Below, one piece after another: positions 45,706 through 57,959 of a DNA stretch of 64,000 nt (positions are counted from its first letter, which is position 1; each line of letters begins with the position of its first letter). The translations under genes and the position numbers were made by a program. The notes under the pieces were generated by a model that saw only the letters and a program-made list of their open reading frames with translations, made no database searches and was not told the DNA's origin. Source of the stretch: Capra hircus (taxonomy: Eukaryota; Chordata; Mammalia; Artiodactyla; Bovidae). The stretch lies in contig NC_030823.1 of the NCBI RefSeq assembly GCF_001704415.2, positions 69,502,458 through 69,566,457 of the forward strand, written 5' to 3'.

Positions 45706-45861
45706 AGCATATTCTGGACCTGCAATTAATGTTCACCATGACTTCCCAACCACCCAAAGTACAAATCAAAAGGGAGAATGAGGAGATGTGGGGGAATATG
45801 AACCCAAACCTAATCAAGCAAAAGCTGCAAACCCAACATCTAGCTAGTAATAAGAATGGTT

Positions 45862-46068
45862 CCGGCTTCCCTGGTGGCTCAGATGGTAAAGGATCTTCCT
45901 GCAATGCAAGAGACCTGGGTTTGATCACTGGATCGGGAAGATCTCCTAGAAAAAGGAATGGCTACTGACGCCAGTCTTCTTGCCTGGAGAATTCCATGGA
46001 TAGAGGAGCCTGGTGGGTAACAGTCTGTGAGGTCCCAAGAAGTCAGACAAGACTGAGTGACTAACGCA
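45862..46068 (+). mobile_element. Bov-tA SINE
   Basis: Head GGCTTCCCTGGTGGCTCAGA, then a degenerate body and tail ending GACTGAGTGACTAACGC. Confidence 0.9.
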
Positions 46069-46849
46069 TTTTTTCAAGAACAGTTTCATTTAACAAGTAT
46101 TAATTGAATATCTTCTCTCCGTTTCTTCCGCGTGCTCTGTTGGGCTGTGTTTTGCTCACACGCGCGATCTCATCTGATGCTCATCTTAGGCTTTTGAAGT
46201 GTGTGATGATCAGGAGGCAGGGGTCCTCAGAGACGTCTGCTAAGGGCGCAGAGCTCTGGAAGGCAGAGCCCAGGTGGTTGGACTCAGCTGACTGTGACAG
46301 GGGCCTTTTAAGCGCACTCCCGGGTGGTCCCTTGGGAACCTGCCTTATGCCTTGCCCTCGGATGGCTTCTGTCCTGTCTGAATTCCCATCACGAGCGCAC
46401 TCTTAATCAATCGTCCTGCTCTGGGGTCAAGTGCTGAATCATCTCACCCTTGCTGGGTTCTTTGCCTCTGACTCTCTTCTCACGCCCAGGATACTCATTC
46501 CTTCCAGAGTGTGGCTTGTGTCCTGACCCCCGGCTCTTTACTCTGGGCCCAAGACTCTCAGCAAAGGAGGAAGTCCTCAGGGTTTGGGATAGAACCAGGA
46601 GGACCACCCTTGGTTGTCACACCCCATACAGGCCCTTCAGGTCTCAGAAAGAGTCCTCCCTTCCCCATCCGGGGTCCCTAGATGCTGCAGGGACCCAACC
46701 ACAGGACCCTCAATGGTGACCCCTCCCCCACTCAGTGTGGGTCAGGGAAGGGGTACTAACGGCCCGGACTCTGGGATGCCAGAGTTCTCTCCTCCAGGCC
46801 CCAGATGCTTTTGAGTCTTTTTGGTTGCTGGAAGGAGCAGGCCTTGAAA

Positions 46850-47045
46850 GCGAAAAGATGTGATCTAAACCCAGCCCTGGGCCTCTGCTACCAAAATAGC
46901 TGCGCGGCCTTAAGGAAGTCACAGCTTCTTCGCCTGCTTTGGTTTCCTCATCTGCAAAGGGCTGAGGAGGACCCGCCTCACAGAACCACTGTGTGGCCTG
47001 AAAGACATCTGTGTGTTCAAGCTGCTGGCACATAATGAGCACTAA
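46850..47045 (+). mobile_element. MIR
   Basis: TTAAGGAAGTCACAGCTTCT, GTTTCCTCATCTGCAAAGGG and GCTGGCACATAATGAGCAC follow nearly the whole sense MIR. Confidence 0.8.
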
Positions 47046-47693
47046 TAACCCCTTTGGTGAGCCTGTTCCTGGGGATACACAGGCCGTGAGACAAAGGCCC
47101 TGCCTGCCAGGAGCTTCTACCCTGTGGCTTTGCCCAAGCAGGACAATGGCAGGAGGCCTGAGACTGGGTCTGGCTGGAGGTGCTGGGTTCAGGAGGCGAG
47201 GCTGTTGGTCCAAGGGATGGGCACCCCTTGTATGAACCCTGCAGCTGAGTGACTAAAGCCTGCTCCCTGCCAGCTGGGCCTGAGTCAGAGCTAATGGCCT
47301 GCTAATGGTTTTCAGAGCGCTGCCTTAGAGGTGTGGAGAGCTGTGTGACTCACTGCCCTGCCAGCCAGAGAGACTGGAGGCTCTTCCATCCAGCGCTCTC
47401 TGCGCCGCTCCATGCTCCTTCCTTCATTTATTCATTCATTTGCAATGAATTAATTTGCATGTTTCAATGAATTTGCATAAAGCCATTCTGCAAACGCTTT
47501 TCAGGAACCCAGGATGTGCTGGGCCCTGGGAACACAGGCCCAGGTGAGGGAGACAGATTTGAAGGGGGAGAGACTGAAGGTGGGCAACCCCCCACCATCT
47601 GCCCCACTCAGGTTCTGAGTGAGGGTCGGGGTTGATGAGTTGGAGCTTTCCTCCAGGCTCTCAAAGCTCACTTCCTTTCTTGGGGGGTCTCAG

Positions 47694-48243
47694 TTCAGTT
47701 CAGTTGCTCAGTCGTGTGCGACTCTTTGTGACCCCATGGACTGCAGCACACCAGGCCTCCCTGTGCATCACCAGCTACCAGAGTTGGCTCAAACCCATGT
47801 CCGTTGAGTTGGTGATGCCATCCAACCTTCTCATCCTCTGTTGTCCCCTTCTCGTCCTGCCCTCAATCTTTCCCAGCATCAGGGTCTTGCCTAATGAGTC
47901 AGTTCTTCACATCAGGTGGCCAAAGTATGGGAGCTTCAGCTTCAACATCAGTCCTGCCAATGAACACCCAGGGCTGATCTCCTTTAGGATGGACTGGTTG
48001 GATCTCCTTGTAGTCCAAGGGACTCTCAAGAGTCTTCTCCAGCACCACAGTTCAGAAGCATCAGTTCTTCGGTGCTCAGCTTTCTTCATGGTCCAACTTT
48101 CACATCCATACATGACCACTGGAAAAACCATACCTTTGACTAGGTGGACTTTTGTTGGCAAAGTAACGACTTTGCTTTTTATTATGCTCTCTAGGTTGGC
48201 TGAAGTCACCATCTGCAGTGATTTTGGAGCCCAAGAAAATAAA
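47694..48243 (-). mobile_element. BovB LINE, 3' portion
   Basis: A minus-strand copy ending in CAGTTCAGTTCAGTT at its 3' edge, with a 7-bp duplication GTCTCAG (47687-47693 and 48244-48250). About 50 bp are missing internally near 48200. Confidence 0.92.
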
Positions 48244-48781
48244 GTCTCAGGGGGCATCTCAGGAAAGGCCTAATGAAGGATAAGTTTGAGGACTGGACTT
48301 GACTCCGGCTGGAATGTGGGATGAGGAAGGAGGAGGCATGGAAAGTAGTTCTGGGAGACCAAGAGAAGGGTACCACTGACAGTTGTGGCCAGAGAATTGT
48401 CCTGGATGGGGCAGAGATCAATTGGCTTCAGCTTAAGTGTTTCTTGAGTTTCTTTTCTTAGAGAAGATGAAAAGAGAGTTGAGAAGCCCAGTGTGGGGAT
48501 ACTGGGTGATAAACGCAGGGATGTAGGAATGGCAAGTGCTTTCTTGGCCCCAGCTCCCTTGAGCCTTTCTTCCCTGTTTCTCTGTTTCCAGCAAAGAACA
48601 GTGACCCCCAAAGTGGCTCCCCTGACCTGTCCCCTCCTCTGCACCTGACGTCCCGATTTTGCTTCAAAGTTCTGCCTGTGACTCAACCAGAAAAGAAGTC
48701 TTGATTTGAAAATAAAAAGAAGCTGGGAATTTGAGTCAGCGAACGGAAGGTAACGCTGTTCAACCCTGCACTGGAGCTAGT

Positions 48782-49262
48782 AAGCTTTTTTTTTTTTCCA
48801 AGACAGTAAGTTCTAGGTGGTTTATTACACAACAAATACACAACTGATCAGAAAGTAGGTAAAACAGGGATGAATCACTCAAACACAAAACAAGGAGCTA
48901 TATGATTTTGAGAATTTTATTTTCTGAGAGTAAAAACTACAAAACTGAACAAAGGGGAAAAAAAATACTGAAAATCTGATTTAGTATTCAACCCTTTAAA
49001 AGTCATTAATTTTAAATATAATTGCTTTAAGTTTGTGCTCACAAAACTAATTATCAGGTTGGCCAGAAACTTCATTTGGGTTTTCCTGTAAGATGTTACA
49101 GAAAAGATGCTCCCACCACTGTCCTGCCCTGAACACTCAGTCTCCTTGGGGTGCTGGGCACCTGCTGAGGGGTAACACTCAGGTGGCCCGGCTTGTCCTT
49201 CTGGTTCTGCCTGTATATCTGCTCCAGGTTCTTCTATCACAAAGCAGCTCAAAGCAACTCAA
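48782..49262 (-). pseudogene. Processed retrocopy of an unidentified mRNA 3' end
   Basis: The minus strand ends in a poly(A) tail (T run 48786-48797), preceded 23 nt upstream by AATAAA (complement at 48821-48826). It is flanked by AGCTAGT at 48775-48781 and 49263-49269. The upstream part, complement of 49105-49262, is G/C-richer and could be coding or UTR; I do not recognise the parent gene. A half mariner-type MITE lies within it. Confidence 0.7.
49056..49104. mobile_element. Ruminant mariner-type MITE fragment
   Basis: AGGTTGGCCAGAAACTTCAT followed by TGTAAGATGTTACAGAAAA resembles one terminal half of the common bovine mariner MITE. Confidence 0.6.
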
Positions 49263-49270
49263 AGCTAGTT

Positions 49271-50280
49271 GATTGCCCAGGTTTTCTTCTAACTTCAACA
49301 ACATGTGATTAATAATTTCGAAAACAATGAAATTCGGTGAATCAGTATATCAGGATGCTTTGGTTGCAAATAAAAAAACTTTTGGACTAAAGAACTAAAT
49401 GATGGGCAGATCAGATGAGGTGGTTCTGGGACTGGGGTGATGTCTCTGAGAGATCATCGAGGACTCAAGCTCTTCCACCTCCTGTCCCTGTCTTCTTCAT
49501 GGCTGCCACTGTCTTCCCTCATGGTGGTAAGACGGCTGCAGTGGATTCAATGTAGCAGCTTCTCAAGCAGGAAGAAAAGGGGTAAGGATGCAGTCAGTGA
49601 GGAAAATCTTTCTCAGAAGCCACTAGCAACTTCTTCTTGGTTCCCTGGTCAGACCTAGGTCCCTCGTCTAATCTTAAACCAATCATCAGACAAAGGAATG
49701 GGACTGACCAATCATGATTTGTCCACTTGAGCCTGGTGGATAAACAAATGAAAATTTGGGATTCTGTTAGCAAGAAAGGGTTGGAGCAACTCTTCGGTGG
49801 GCTACTGATGGTTGTAGCCTGTCACAACTGGGGGAAGACTTTCAGAAGCAAGAAACAATTGTCTGGTTGTCGTAATCAAAAGGGGAATTTATTGGGAGCA
49901 AAGTGTAGGGTGGGGCCTTGAGGAAATAGGCTGAAAATAGCAGAAGACTTTTGAAATAAGTGCTTCTCGGCCAGAATGGCCTAGTTTGGACCCCTCATCA
50001 CTGGGAAAGAATTCTAGCACCTCTGCACTTTGCATCACTTGTTCAAAACCGAAGTCTTAGCCAAAGTAGCATATTGAATCAGGCTGGGATTCAAGCGGGA
50101 CAGCTGGGTACAGAGAAGGACCACCTGGCCTGTTCAGTCTCCAAAGCAGCCATTTACCAAGACCTTGTACAATGGGAGATGCTCATCCAATAGGAAAGAG
50201 GAGTTGCAGGTTGCACAGTCAACACAAAACCAGAGAGCCCAGCTAAGATACAGGGATTAAAAAGCCTCTCTGAAAGCTGG
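49271..50280. other. Unassigned intergenic sequence
   Basis: About 1 kb with no recognisable gene or repeat family. Short open frames only. Confidence 0.5.
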
Positions 50281-50960
50281 GCTTCCCTGGTGATTTGGAC
50301 GGTAAAGAATCTGCCTGCAGTGAGGGAGACCTGGGTTTGATCCCTGCATTGGGAGGATCCCCTGGAGAAGGGGATGGCTCTATTCTTGCCTGGAGAATTC
50401 CATGGACAGAGGAGCCACGAAATTATAAGATGCTTGCTCCTTGGAAGGAAAGCTATGGTAAACCTAGACAGCGTATTGAAAAGCAAAGACATCACTTTGC
50501 TGACAAAGATCCATATAGTCAAAGCTATGGTTTTTCCAGTAGTCATGTACGATTGTGAGAGCAGAACCATAGGAAGGTTGACAGCCAAAGAACTGATGCT
50601 TTCGAATTGTGGTGCAGAGAAGATTCTTGAGAGTTCCTTGGACTGCAAGAAGGTCAAAGCAGTCAATCCTAAAGGAAATCAACCCTGAATATTCAGTGGA
50701 AGGACTGATGTTGAAGCTGAAGCTCCAATACTTCAGCCACCTGATGCAAAGAGCCAACTTATTGGAAAAGACTCTGATTCTGGGAAAGATCAGAGGCAAA
50801 AGGAGACGAGGCTGGCAGAGGATGAGCTGGTTATATAGCATCATTAACTTGATGGGCATGAACTTGAGCAAACTGTGGGAAATAGTGAAGGACAGGGAAT
50901 CCTGGCATGCTGCAGTCCATGGGATCACAAAGAGTCTGACATGACTTAATGACTGAACAA
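50281..50960 (+). mobile_element. Bov-tA / BovB chimera
   Basis: 50281-50415 is the head and part of the body of a Bov-tA. At GGAGCC it switches directly to BovB coding sequence (ACGAAATTATAAGATGC), which runs to the BovB terminus near 50957. The switch lies at the shared AGCCA. The BovB part retains fragments of the C-terminal region. Confidence 0.85.
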
Positions 50961-50999
50961 GAAAATAAAAAGAAATTGTGACAAGTCAATAAGATTTTA

Positions 51000-51280
51000 T
51001 TCTCTCACATAAAAATTCCAGTGATAGGCCATCCAGGGAGTTATCTAAACCCAAGATCCTTCCAACTTTCTGGTTCATCATTTCCAGAGTGCGGCCTTCA
51101 GCTTTGTGGTCCAAAGTGGAGTGGATACTCATGGCCCAACCATTATGCCCACACTCCTGGCAGGAGGGAGGAGGGGAGAAGAGCACACCCATCTCTTTAA
51201 AGAGACTTCCTAGAAGGTTTGCACCAGAAGTAGTTTTCAAAGTGTTTACAACATGGATTTTGACTAATCAGAATGGAAGC
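51000..51280. mobile_element. Ancient interspersed repeat, family unassigned
   Basis: ATTTTATTCTCTCACATAAA, GGCAGGAGGGAGGAGGGGAG and TTTAAAGAGACTTCC form a pattern common in mammalian genomes. A related segment seems to flank the BovB at 26.7-29.5 kb. I cannot name it. Confidence 0.4.
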
Positions 51281-51295
51281 CCTCTATCAACGACC

Positions 51296-51410
51296 GGTGG
51301 TCCAGAATTCTTGCCTGAGAATCCCATGGACAGTGGAGCCTGGCGAGCTACAGTTCATAGGGTAGCAAAGAGTTGGACCCAACTGAAGCGACTTAGCATG
51401 TACACTCAAA
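51296..51410 (+). mobile_element. Bov-A SINE, 3' part
   Basis: TCTTGCCTGAGAATCCCATG through GAGTTGGACCCAACTGAAGC, without the tRNA head. Confidence 0.85.
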
Positions 51411-52329
51411 CGCAGGTGATACACACACACATGGACACAGAGATGTACAGTATCATCTATAAAATGTTTGAAAAGTCTCCATCTGAAACCCATTTGGCCT
51501 CAGGGTTTTGGATTCATTCCAGTGTGCTTGGGACATTCTGCTTTACCCTTGTCCTGGTGAAATTTTTAACAGCTCTCCCAGGTTTCACTTTTACAACTGC
51601 CCAGTTTGGATGGTAAATGATAGGGTCAACCTCTGGATAGGGGATTGCGAACCTGTACAAACTAAGCTCTCGAAAAATGGCAATAGAGCTCCTGGAGTGC
51701 CTATTGATGTATGCAAATATGCTACAGTGTTTCTTCAAGCAACAATTCAGTTCCTCACAGCTAGACAATACCTGCCTGCCGTTTTTGGCTCCATTCTTCA
51801 TGAATTGGCGTCCACGATGGCGTGGCGGTCAGTTTCATTCCAGCACCTCTCAGAGCACAGTCTTGGATGCAATGAGCACTAAATCAAGGCAGTTTTCTGA
51901 ATCAGGAGAATGAATAGCATTTTCTGAACCTTCACAGACCTTTCTTTCTTCATCCCTGGTGAAGTTAAAAAAAAAAAAAAATAGGTCTAGAGATGACTGT
52001 GCAGCAGCGTCCCACAGGCGAGATGCCCCCTCCCCGCGGCGGAGGTGCAGGGAGAACGGCCGAGAAGAACAGCCTTTTCCTGATTTCGCTCATTGTTCTC
52101 CGGTCTCTTGGCCAGGATCTCGACTGTGAGCAGGGCCAGCCCTGGACGAAGCCGTAGAAGGCCCTTGTCTGTTTCCTTCACCCCACTCCCTAGGCATCCA
52201 GGTACCCTCTTGGTCTTCCCCATTGCAAGGCAGAGAGGACTGGTCCCCAGCTTGGCTGGTCTTCGCTTTTGTCTGGGATGTGCGTGTGAAGAGAGAATGC
52301 TGAGGCCAGCCCAGGGTCAGTGACTTGGG
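51411..52329. other. Unassigned sequence with a 16-bp poly(A)
   Basis: An open frame at 51508-51882 has no recognised domain. A poly(A) run lies at 51967-51982, but no AATAAA precedes it closely. Confidence 0.45.
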
Positions 52330-52420
52330 AGTCTGGCACCAAGCCCAGGAATCTGTATTTGAACTAGTCCCCTGGTGATTCTGAAGAGCGGCCCAGCTTA
52401 AGAAACACAGGCAGAGTGCA
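52330..52420 (+). mobile_element. MER5-type fragment
   Basis: AGGAATCTGTATTTGAACTA followed by CCCTGGTGATTCTGAAGAG is a MER5A-like end. Confidence 0.6.
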
Positions 52421-52429
52421 ATGAGCAAG

Positions 52430-52530
52430 GACTTTGGAATCAGACAAAGCTGAGTTCAAATTTAACTGCTGCCACTGTGGCCTGGGGCCCTACCTAAGCT
52501 TCTCTGAGTCTCAGTCTGCCCATCTGTAAA
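52430..52530 (+). mobile_element. MIR
   Basis: TTTGGAATCAGACAAAGCTG through GCCCATCTGTAAAATGTG follows the sense MIR. Confidence 0.8.
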
Positions 52531-52877
52531 ATGTGAAACTTCAGGAAAATAATGTATTTCAAATTTGAAAGATGTTTCTCAGTTGAAAGTCTATTCTCAA
52601 ATATAAAATCAGACACTCCCCAGGCAGCTCATTAACGCAAAGGGAGAAGGATTCATTAACCTCATCATTGCTAAAAAACGAATCGGCTTATGCCTACCTC
52701 CCACCCTGTCCTCTGACCCACTCCCATCCAGGAGCGCAGAGGGCAGAGCTCGTGACCTCAATAATTGTGTCTCAGCTTGGCAGGTAGTATGCCGCCAACA
52801 AATATTTGTCAATTCCCTGCTTGATTTATTGTACTGGCTTACCCAGTTTTGGCTAAAGTCTTTAAGAATCTAGTTCT

Positions 52878-53062
52878 TGGGACTTCCGCTGGTGGTCCAG
52901 TGGTTGAGAATCTATTTTGCAAGGCAGGGGACTCGGGTTTGGTCCCGGGTCAAGGAACTAAGGCCCCACTTGCCACAACCAGAGGGTCCACGGGCTGCAA
53001 CAAAAGATCCCACCTGCCACAGCCAAGACCTGATACAGTTGAATAATAAACAAACAAGAATA
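52878..53062 (+). mobile_element. CHR-type SINE
   Basis: Begins GGGACTTCCGCTGGTGGTCC, has B-box GGTTTGGTCCCGGG and an AATAATAAACAAACAAG tail. Confidence 0.88.
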
Positions 53063-53609
53063 ATAATAAGCAAAGTGTTGACTAATAATGAACAAACAAA
53101 ACAAGAATCTTGCCCTTGGTAGTGGGGGAAACATGGCGGGAGAGAGGTGAACTATGGGATTAGGTAATATTTTATAGTTGGATTTTTATTATTTCTGCAG
53201 GACTTGTGGCAGTATGGCTTAATGAGAGCGGAGAGTCTTTAGAATCTGCTGGATTGGGCTTCAGATCTTAACCTTCCCCGTACTGTCAGGACAAACTAAG
53301 CTCTCAGTGGATCAACACAGCAAATGTTTACCTCGCCCAAGTCAGAGGGCAGGGTGAAGGGTGCTCTGCTCCATGTAGTCACGCAGGGAGCAAATTCCTC
53401 CCATTTTCACAGCTTCCCAGTGCCCTGGGTCATCCAGATAGTGATGGGAAAGGGCATGAATAGACCAAGGACCAGAAGTGGCAAAATCATTTCTGTCCCT
53501 ATTTCACTGGCCAGAATTCAGTGATGTGATCAGTCTAATTGCAGGATGACCAAGGAAATAGTTTAAGACATACCTAGAAAGAAAAAGAGCAAATGGATAC
53601 CCATGAGCA

Positions 53610-53775
53610 GTAGAAAGTTCTGTCAAAACCATTCATCAGCTGTGTGACCTTAGACAAATGCCTTGAACTTTCAGCCTCAGTTTCCTCATCTGTACAATGG
53701 GAGTGATACATGTCCCCTGGGACAGCTGAAGACTTAAAAGATGCACATAGCATGCTTGATACACAGTGTGCCCTT
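53610..53775 (+). mobile_element. MIR
   Basis: AGCTGTGTGACCTTAGACAA and CAGTTTCCTCATCTGTACAA are a well-preserved sense MIR core. Confidence 0.85.
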
Positions 53776-55514
53776 CCCTTTGAAATATATGGAAGAGCAT
53801 GTTTTCTTTTCTCTGAGTAACCCCAAATACTGAATGGTTGAAAGCTGGCCTTCAGCAAACTTCCTTCCTAGTTAGGGGCACACAGAAAACACAGCTCCTC
53901 TCTCCTGGAGTGGCAGGTTCAGTTTGGATTATCTCCTTTCAGGGAAGCAGTGAGGTGGTCCCTGAATCTTGGGGAAGTTTGTTTTAAGGTCTTTTCACAA
54001 CATGTGTTGAGAGTTTGCTGGAGTATTACCTTCACAACCAGAAGCATCTGTACTCTAATTACCTGGAGGAAAGAACCAGAAGGAAATGACTTCTATGGCA
54101 GCATCAAACAGTTACGTTAATATAAGGGAAAACATTCTCATGAAGCTTAGCAGACTGGTGGAAAGATTTTGGAAAAAAACCTTTTCTTGAAATCTTCAAG
54201 AAGACGCCGGTTTCTACCTTTTGGACTTACTCAGCACATCCCAGCCTAGGGGCAGAAGAATGGAAGCTGTTGCTTCTGGGGCCACTTCATTCTCTCCTGT
54301 CCTTTCTTGGAGGGGTCTCCCTCTCCCTGTAAATGAGGTACCTAAGCCTTTGTGCCTGAGTTGACCTATCCCAGAGCTATCCTCTGAGGCCTTTATTATA
54401 GGAACATCCAGACTGCTGCCTGGCCAGATTCCAGAACATTCTGTTCACTTGACCAGCCATACCCAACAAGGACAAGTAGAAGAGGGTCAACGTAGGAGAC
54501 GCAAGAAGAGAGGAGAATATCAGAGTGTTGTCAGGGGGAGCGGGATGTAAATAATGCCTCATTTCAAAGATGCTGCAATGCCCTGCGTGCCCTGCCCTCC
54601 AGCATCGAGTGGTTTTGGCAGGGCATGGGGCTGAACCAGAGGTCGCAGCCAAGAGAGGAGAGGCGGGGAAGGCTTGGCAGCTAGATGCTTTCTCTTCCTC
54701 CGACTTTTGCTGGGTCACTTAGTAACGACATAGAACCCAGACTGCTCCTTCCTCCGAATGACTTCCAGCTGCACCCCTCCCCAAACCCCAACTCAGAACA
54801 CTCTATTTTTAATTTTCTCTTGGGAAGTGGATTCCAAAATTTCCCTACAGTCTTCTGTCTTCTCGTCAGGGAGCCGCTGATTTCCAGTAAATCCAGGGTC
54901 ACATAGCTTTCTATATTCATTTGCATTCGGTTTGCATAAATTAGCATGCCACCGAAAGCAACCCAGGGAATCAATGCAGAAGGACTCCTGCTCTGGAGCG
55001 GAGGAGTGCAAAGGCAGCCACCTCCCCTGAGAGAGTGCAGCAGCCCTGACTTGTAGCAGGAAGTTCTGTCATCTCGCAGGTCCGCAGATCCCCATCTTGG
55101 GCCCACCGAGAGCTCTATCAGTGTTTTTCTTGTTTCCTGGACCTTGAAGCTTCATCCTCAAATGTGCTGGCATCCAAGGGAGGAGATTCAAGTCACATAA
55201 GGGGGGTGGCTGGCCAGTGGGAGGAGGGATTCTCGGATATGAGTAAAGGCAGAAAGGAATGAAGCTGTGGGCAGGAGTTGGGCGCAGAGAGACAGAGCTT
55301 CTCAGTGGAGATGGAGCCAGCCCACGGGGAGGGGACGAAGAGGAGAGGAAGAAGGAGCAAGAGTGGGTGAGTGAACGCAGGCAGGTTGGTGGCAAGTACT
55401 GCCCGGCCAGTCAGATGGTGCACAGCAGACATTTGTTATGTAGCAAATGAACAGTCCTAAGAGCATGAGGCTGGGCGGCTTTCCCAGGGGCCATTTCCCT
55501 CCTCTCTTGCCAGG
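53776..55514. other. Unassigned intergenic sequence
   Basis: About 1.7 kb without a gene or a repeat that I can name. Frames at 54681-55106 and 55069-55395 (minus) show no recognisable domain. Confidence 0.5.
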
Positions 55515-55875
55515 AAGGTGTTCAGTTCAGTTCAGGCGCTCAGTCATGTCCGACTCTTTGTGACCCCATGGACTGCAGCACGCCAGGCCTCCCTGTCCAT
55601 CACCAACTCTTGGAGCTTACTCAAACTCATGTCTATCGAGTCAGTGATGCCATCCAACCATCTCATCTTCTGTCATCCCCTTCTCCTCCCATCTTTGATC
55701 TTTCCCAGCATCAAGGTCTTTTCCAGTGAGTCAGTTCTTTGCATCAGGTGGCCAAAGTATTGTCATTTCAGCTTCAGCATCAGTCCTTGCAATGAATACT
55801 CAGGACTGATTTCCTTTAGGATTGGCTGGTTGGATCTCTTTGCAGCCCAAGGGACTCTCAAGAATCTTCTCTTTG
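55515..55875 (-). mobile_element. BovB LINE, 3' end
   Basis: The minus-strand 3' region, with TTCAGTTCAGTTCAGG at its 3' edge, truncated at the AGAGTCTTCTCC homologue. Confidence 0.92.
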
Positions 55876-56234
55876 GACTAGGGTTTCTTGCTGGGGTCTG
55901 GAAAGTCATCCCTTGAGTGTCGGAGGTGTCACAGCCTGAAAATGCAGATGACAGCAGTACAGGGTTTGGGGTTATTTTTCTAGAAGGAACATGCTACCCC
56001 ACCCACTCACTTCCCCAGGGGCCCCAACACTCCTGAGCCTGCATGAAGGGTGCTGCCTGTGGCAGAGGAACGAGGGAGATGAAATGTTCCCAAAGCCCAG
56101 GGGAGGCTGGTCCCTGGTGTAGTACCCACTGTTCTAAGCACCAGGGATGGTTCTAAGCCACAGAGCTCATTGACTGATGGCTCTAGGCTGGCCACTCCAC
56201 AGTGACGGGTCTGGTATCTTCTAAGGCCATACCA

Positions 56235-56460
56235 TCCATGGAGTTAGCCCATGGTGGAGTCCAGGGTCAGACCCCTGGGGATTTAAGCCTGGCTCCACCA
56301 CTGGGGGTCCTGGGTAAGTTATTTGAACTCATCTGTGCTTCAGTTTCTTCATCTGAAAAAGGGGAATAATATTGTTTACTTCACAGAGTAAAGAACTAAA
56401 CACAATAATCCCTAGAGTCCTTCGAACAGCACCTGCTGGAGAGGAAGGACTCAAGCGATC
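56235..56460 (+). mobile_element. MIR
   Basis: TAAGCCTGGCTCCACCACTG, GGTAAGTTATTTGAACTC and CAGTTTCTTCATCTGAAAAA follow most of the sense MIR. Confidence 0.82.
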
Positions 56461-56997
56461 TTACCATTATTATATGAGGAAGCCCCAAGTAAGAGGCAAC
56501 GAGAAAGATTGCAGAACTCGGAGGGAAACATGGAGTGGGTTCCCAGTTTTTTGGCCCTACGCCCAGGGCAGCAGCTGCTCCTAAAAGTTCTACCCAGCCA
56601 CAGCAGCAGGCCGTGTGGACGCGGGCCAGGCACGGGCTCTGGTCAACCACGGGCTTGGAAATGACGCTGTTAGCTGATGGTGGTTCCCTTTTTCTCTCTC
56701 CAGGAGGTGGGTATGGAGGAAAGGAAACTGTTCCTTTATTTGTTTGGCAGGAAGGAGACATGGACTGGAGAAAGGGACCCCAGCAAGACACGGGACCCTC
56801 CATGACTCGTGCTGACCACTCTTAGTAGAGGGCCCCTGGGGAGGGTCTGGCATCGCAGGGAGACACCACAATATTAGTGGTGTCTCTCTATGTCCTGGGC
56901 CTCCCATCAGTGAGAGTTGGCAGAGAGCTGCTGGGAGGACGGGTGGAGGGACTATGGAAGGTCACTGTTGTGCTTGGATGCAGGAAAATAATGAATG

Positions 56998-57354
56998 ATT
57001 TTAAGCTATGGTGTTGGAGAAGACTCTTGAGAGTCCCTTGGACTGCAAGGAGGTCAAACCAGTCCATCCTAAAGGAGATCAGCCCTGAATATTCATTGGA
57101 AGGACTGATGCTGAAGCTGAAGCTCCAATACTTTGGCCACCTGATGCGAAGAGATGAATCATTGGAAAAAAACCCTGATGCTGGCAAAGGTTGAAGGCGG
57201 GAGGAGAAGAGGACAACAGAGGATGAGATGGTTGGATGGCATCACCGACTCAATGGACATGAATTTGACCAACCTCTGGTAGATGGTGATGGACATGGAA
57301 GCCTGGCATGCTGCAAAGAGTTGGACATGACTGGGTGACTAAGAAACAACAATA
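56998..57354 (+). mobile_element. BovB LINE, 3' end
   Basis: A 3'-end copy starting at the GGTGTTGGAGAAGACTCTTG region. An 8-bp duplication, AATGAATG, lies at 56990-56997 and 57355-57362. Confidence 0.9.
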
Positions 57355-57379
57355 AATGAATGGACTGGTGACTGTAAAT

Positions 57380-57470
57380 CTTAATAACAAACATTCCTGG
57401 AGCCCTTCATATGAGCCAAGCTCTGTGCTGTACCTGGGGACCCAGAAACAGTAAGACTGGCCACCTCTCT
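57380..57470 (-). mobile_element. MIR fragment
   Basis: ATTCCTGGAGCCCTTCATATGAGCC is the antisense MIR start. Confidence 0.5.
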
Positions 57471-57482
57471 AAAGGAGGTTAT

Positions 57483-57949
57483 CAGTTCAGTTCAGTTCAG
57501 TCACTCAGTCGTGTCCAACTCTTTGAGACCCCATGAATCGCAGCACGCCAGGCCTCCCTGTCCATCACCAACTCCTGGAGTTCACTCAGACTCACGTCCA
57601 TCGAGTCCGTGACGCCATCCAGCCATCTCATCCTCGGTCATCCCCTTCTCCTCCTGCCCCCAATCCTTCCCAGCATTAGAGTCTTTTCCAGTGAGTCAGT
57701 TCTTCACATGAGGTGGCCAAAGTACTGGAGTTTCAGCTTTAGCATCATTCCTTCCAAAGAAATCCCGGGGCTGATCTCCTTCAGAATGGACTGGTTGGAT
57801 CTCCTTGCAGTCCAAGGGACTCTCAAGAGTCTTCTCCAACACCACAGGTCAAAAGCATCAATTCTTCGGCACTCAGCCTTCTTCACAGTCCAACTCTCAC
57901 ATCCATACATGACCACAGGAAAAACCATAGCCTTGACTAGACTGACCTT
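57483..57949 (-). mobile_element. BovB LINE, 3' portion
   Basis: A minus-strand copy with a perfect 10-bp duplication, AGGAGGTTAT, at 57473-57482 and 57950-57959. Confidence 0.94.
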
Positions 57950-57959
57950 AGGAGGTTAT

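Noticed and set aside
47632..48273. 213-codon plus-strand frame
   Set aside because: It is antisense to a BovB 3' end. The same pseudo-peptide (MPSNLLILCCPLL-like) recurs at most minus-strand BovB copies in the window.
51508..51982. Possible plus-strand retrocopy ending in poly(A) at 51967-51982
   Set aside because: No AATAAA close before the A run, and no convincing flanking duplication. Left as unassigned.
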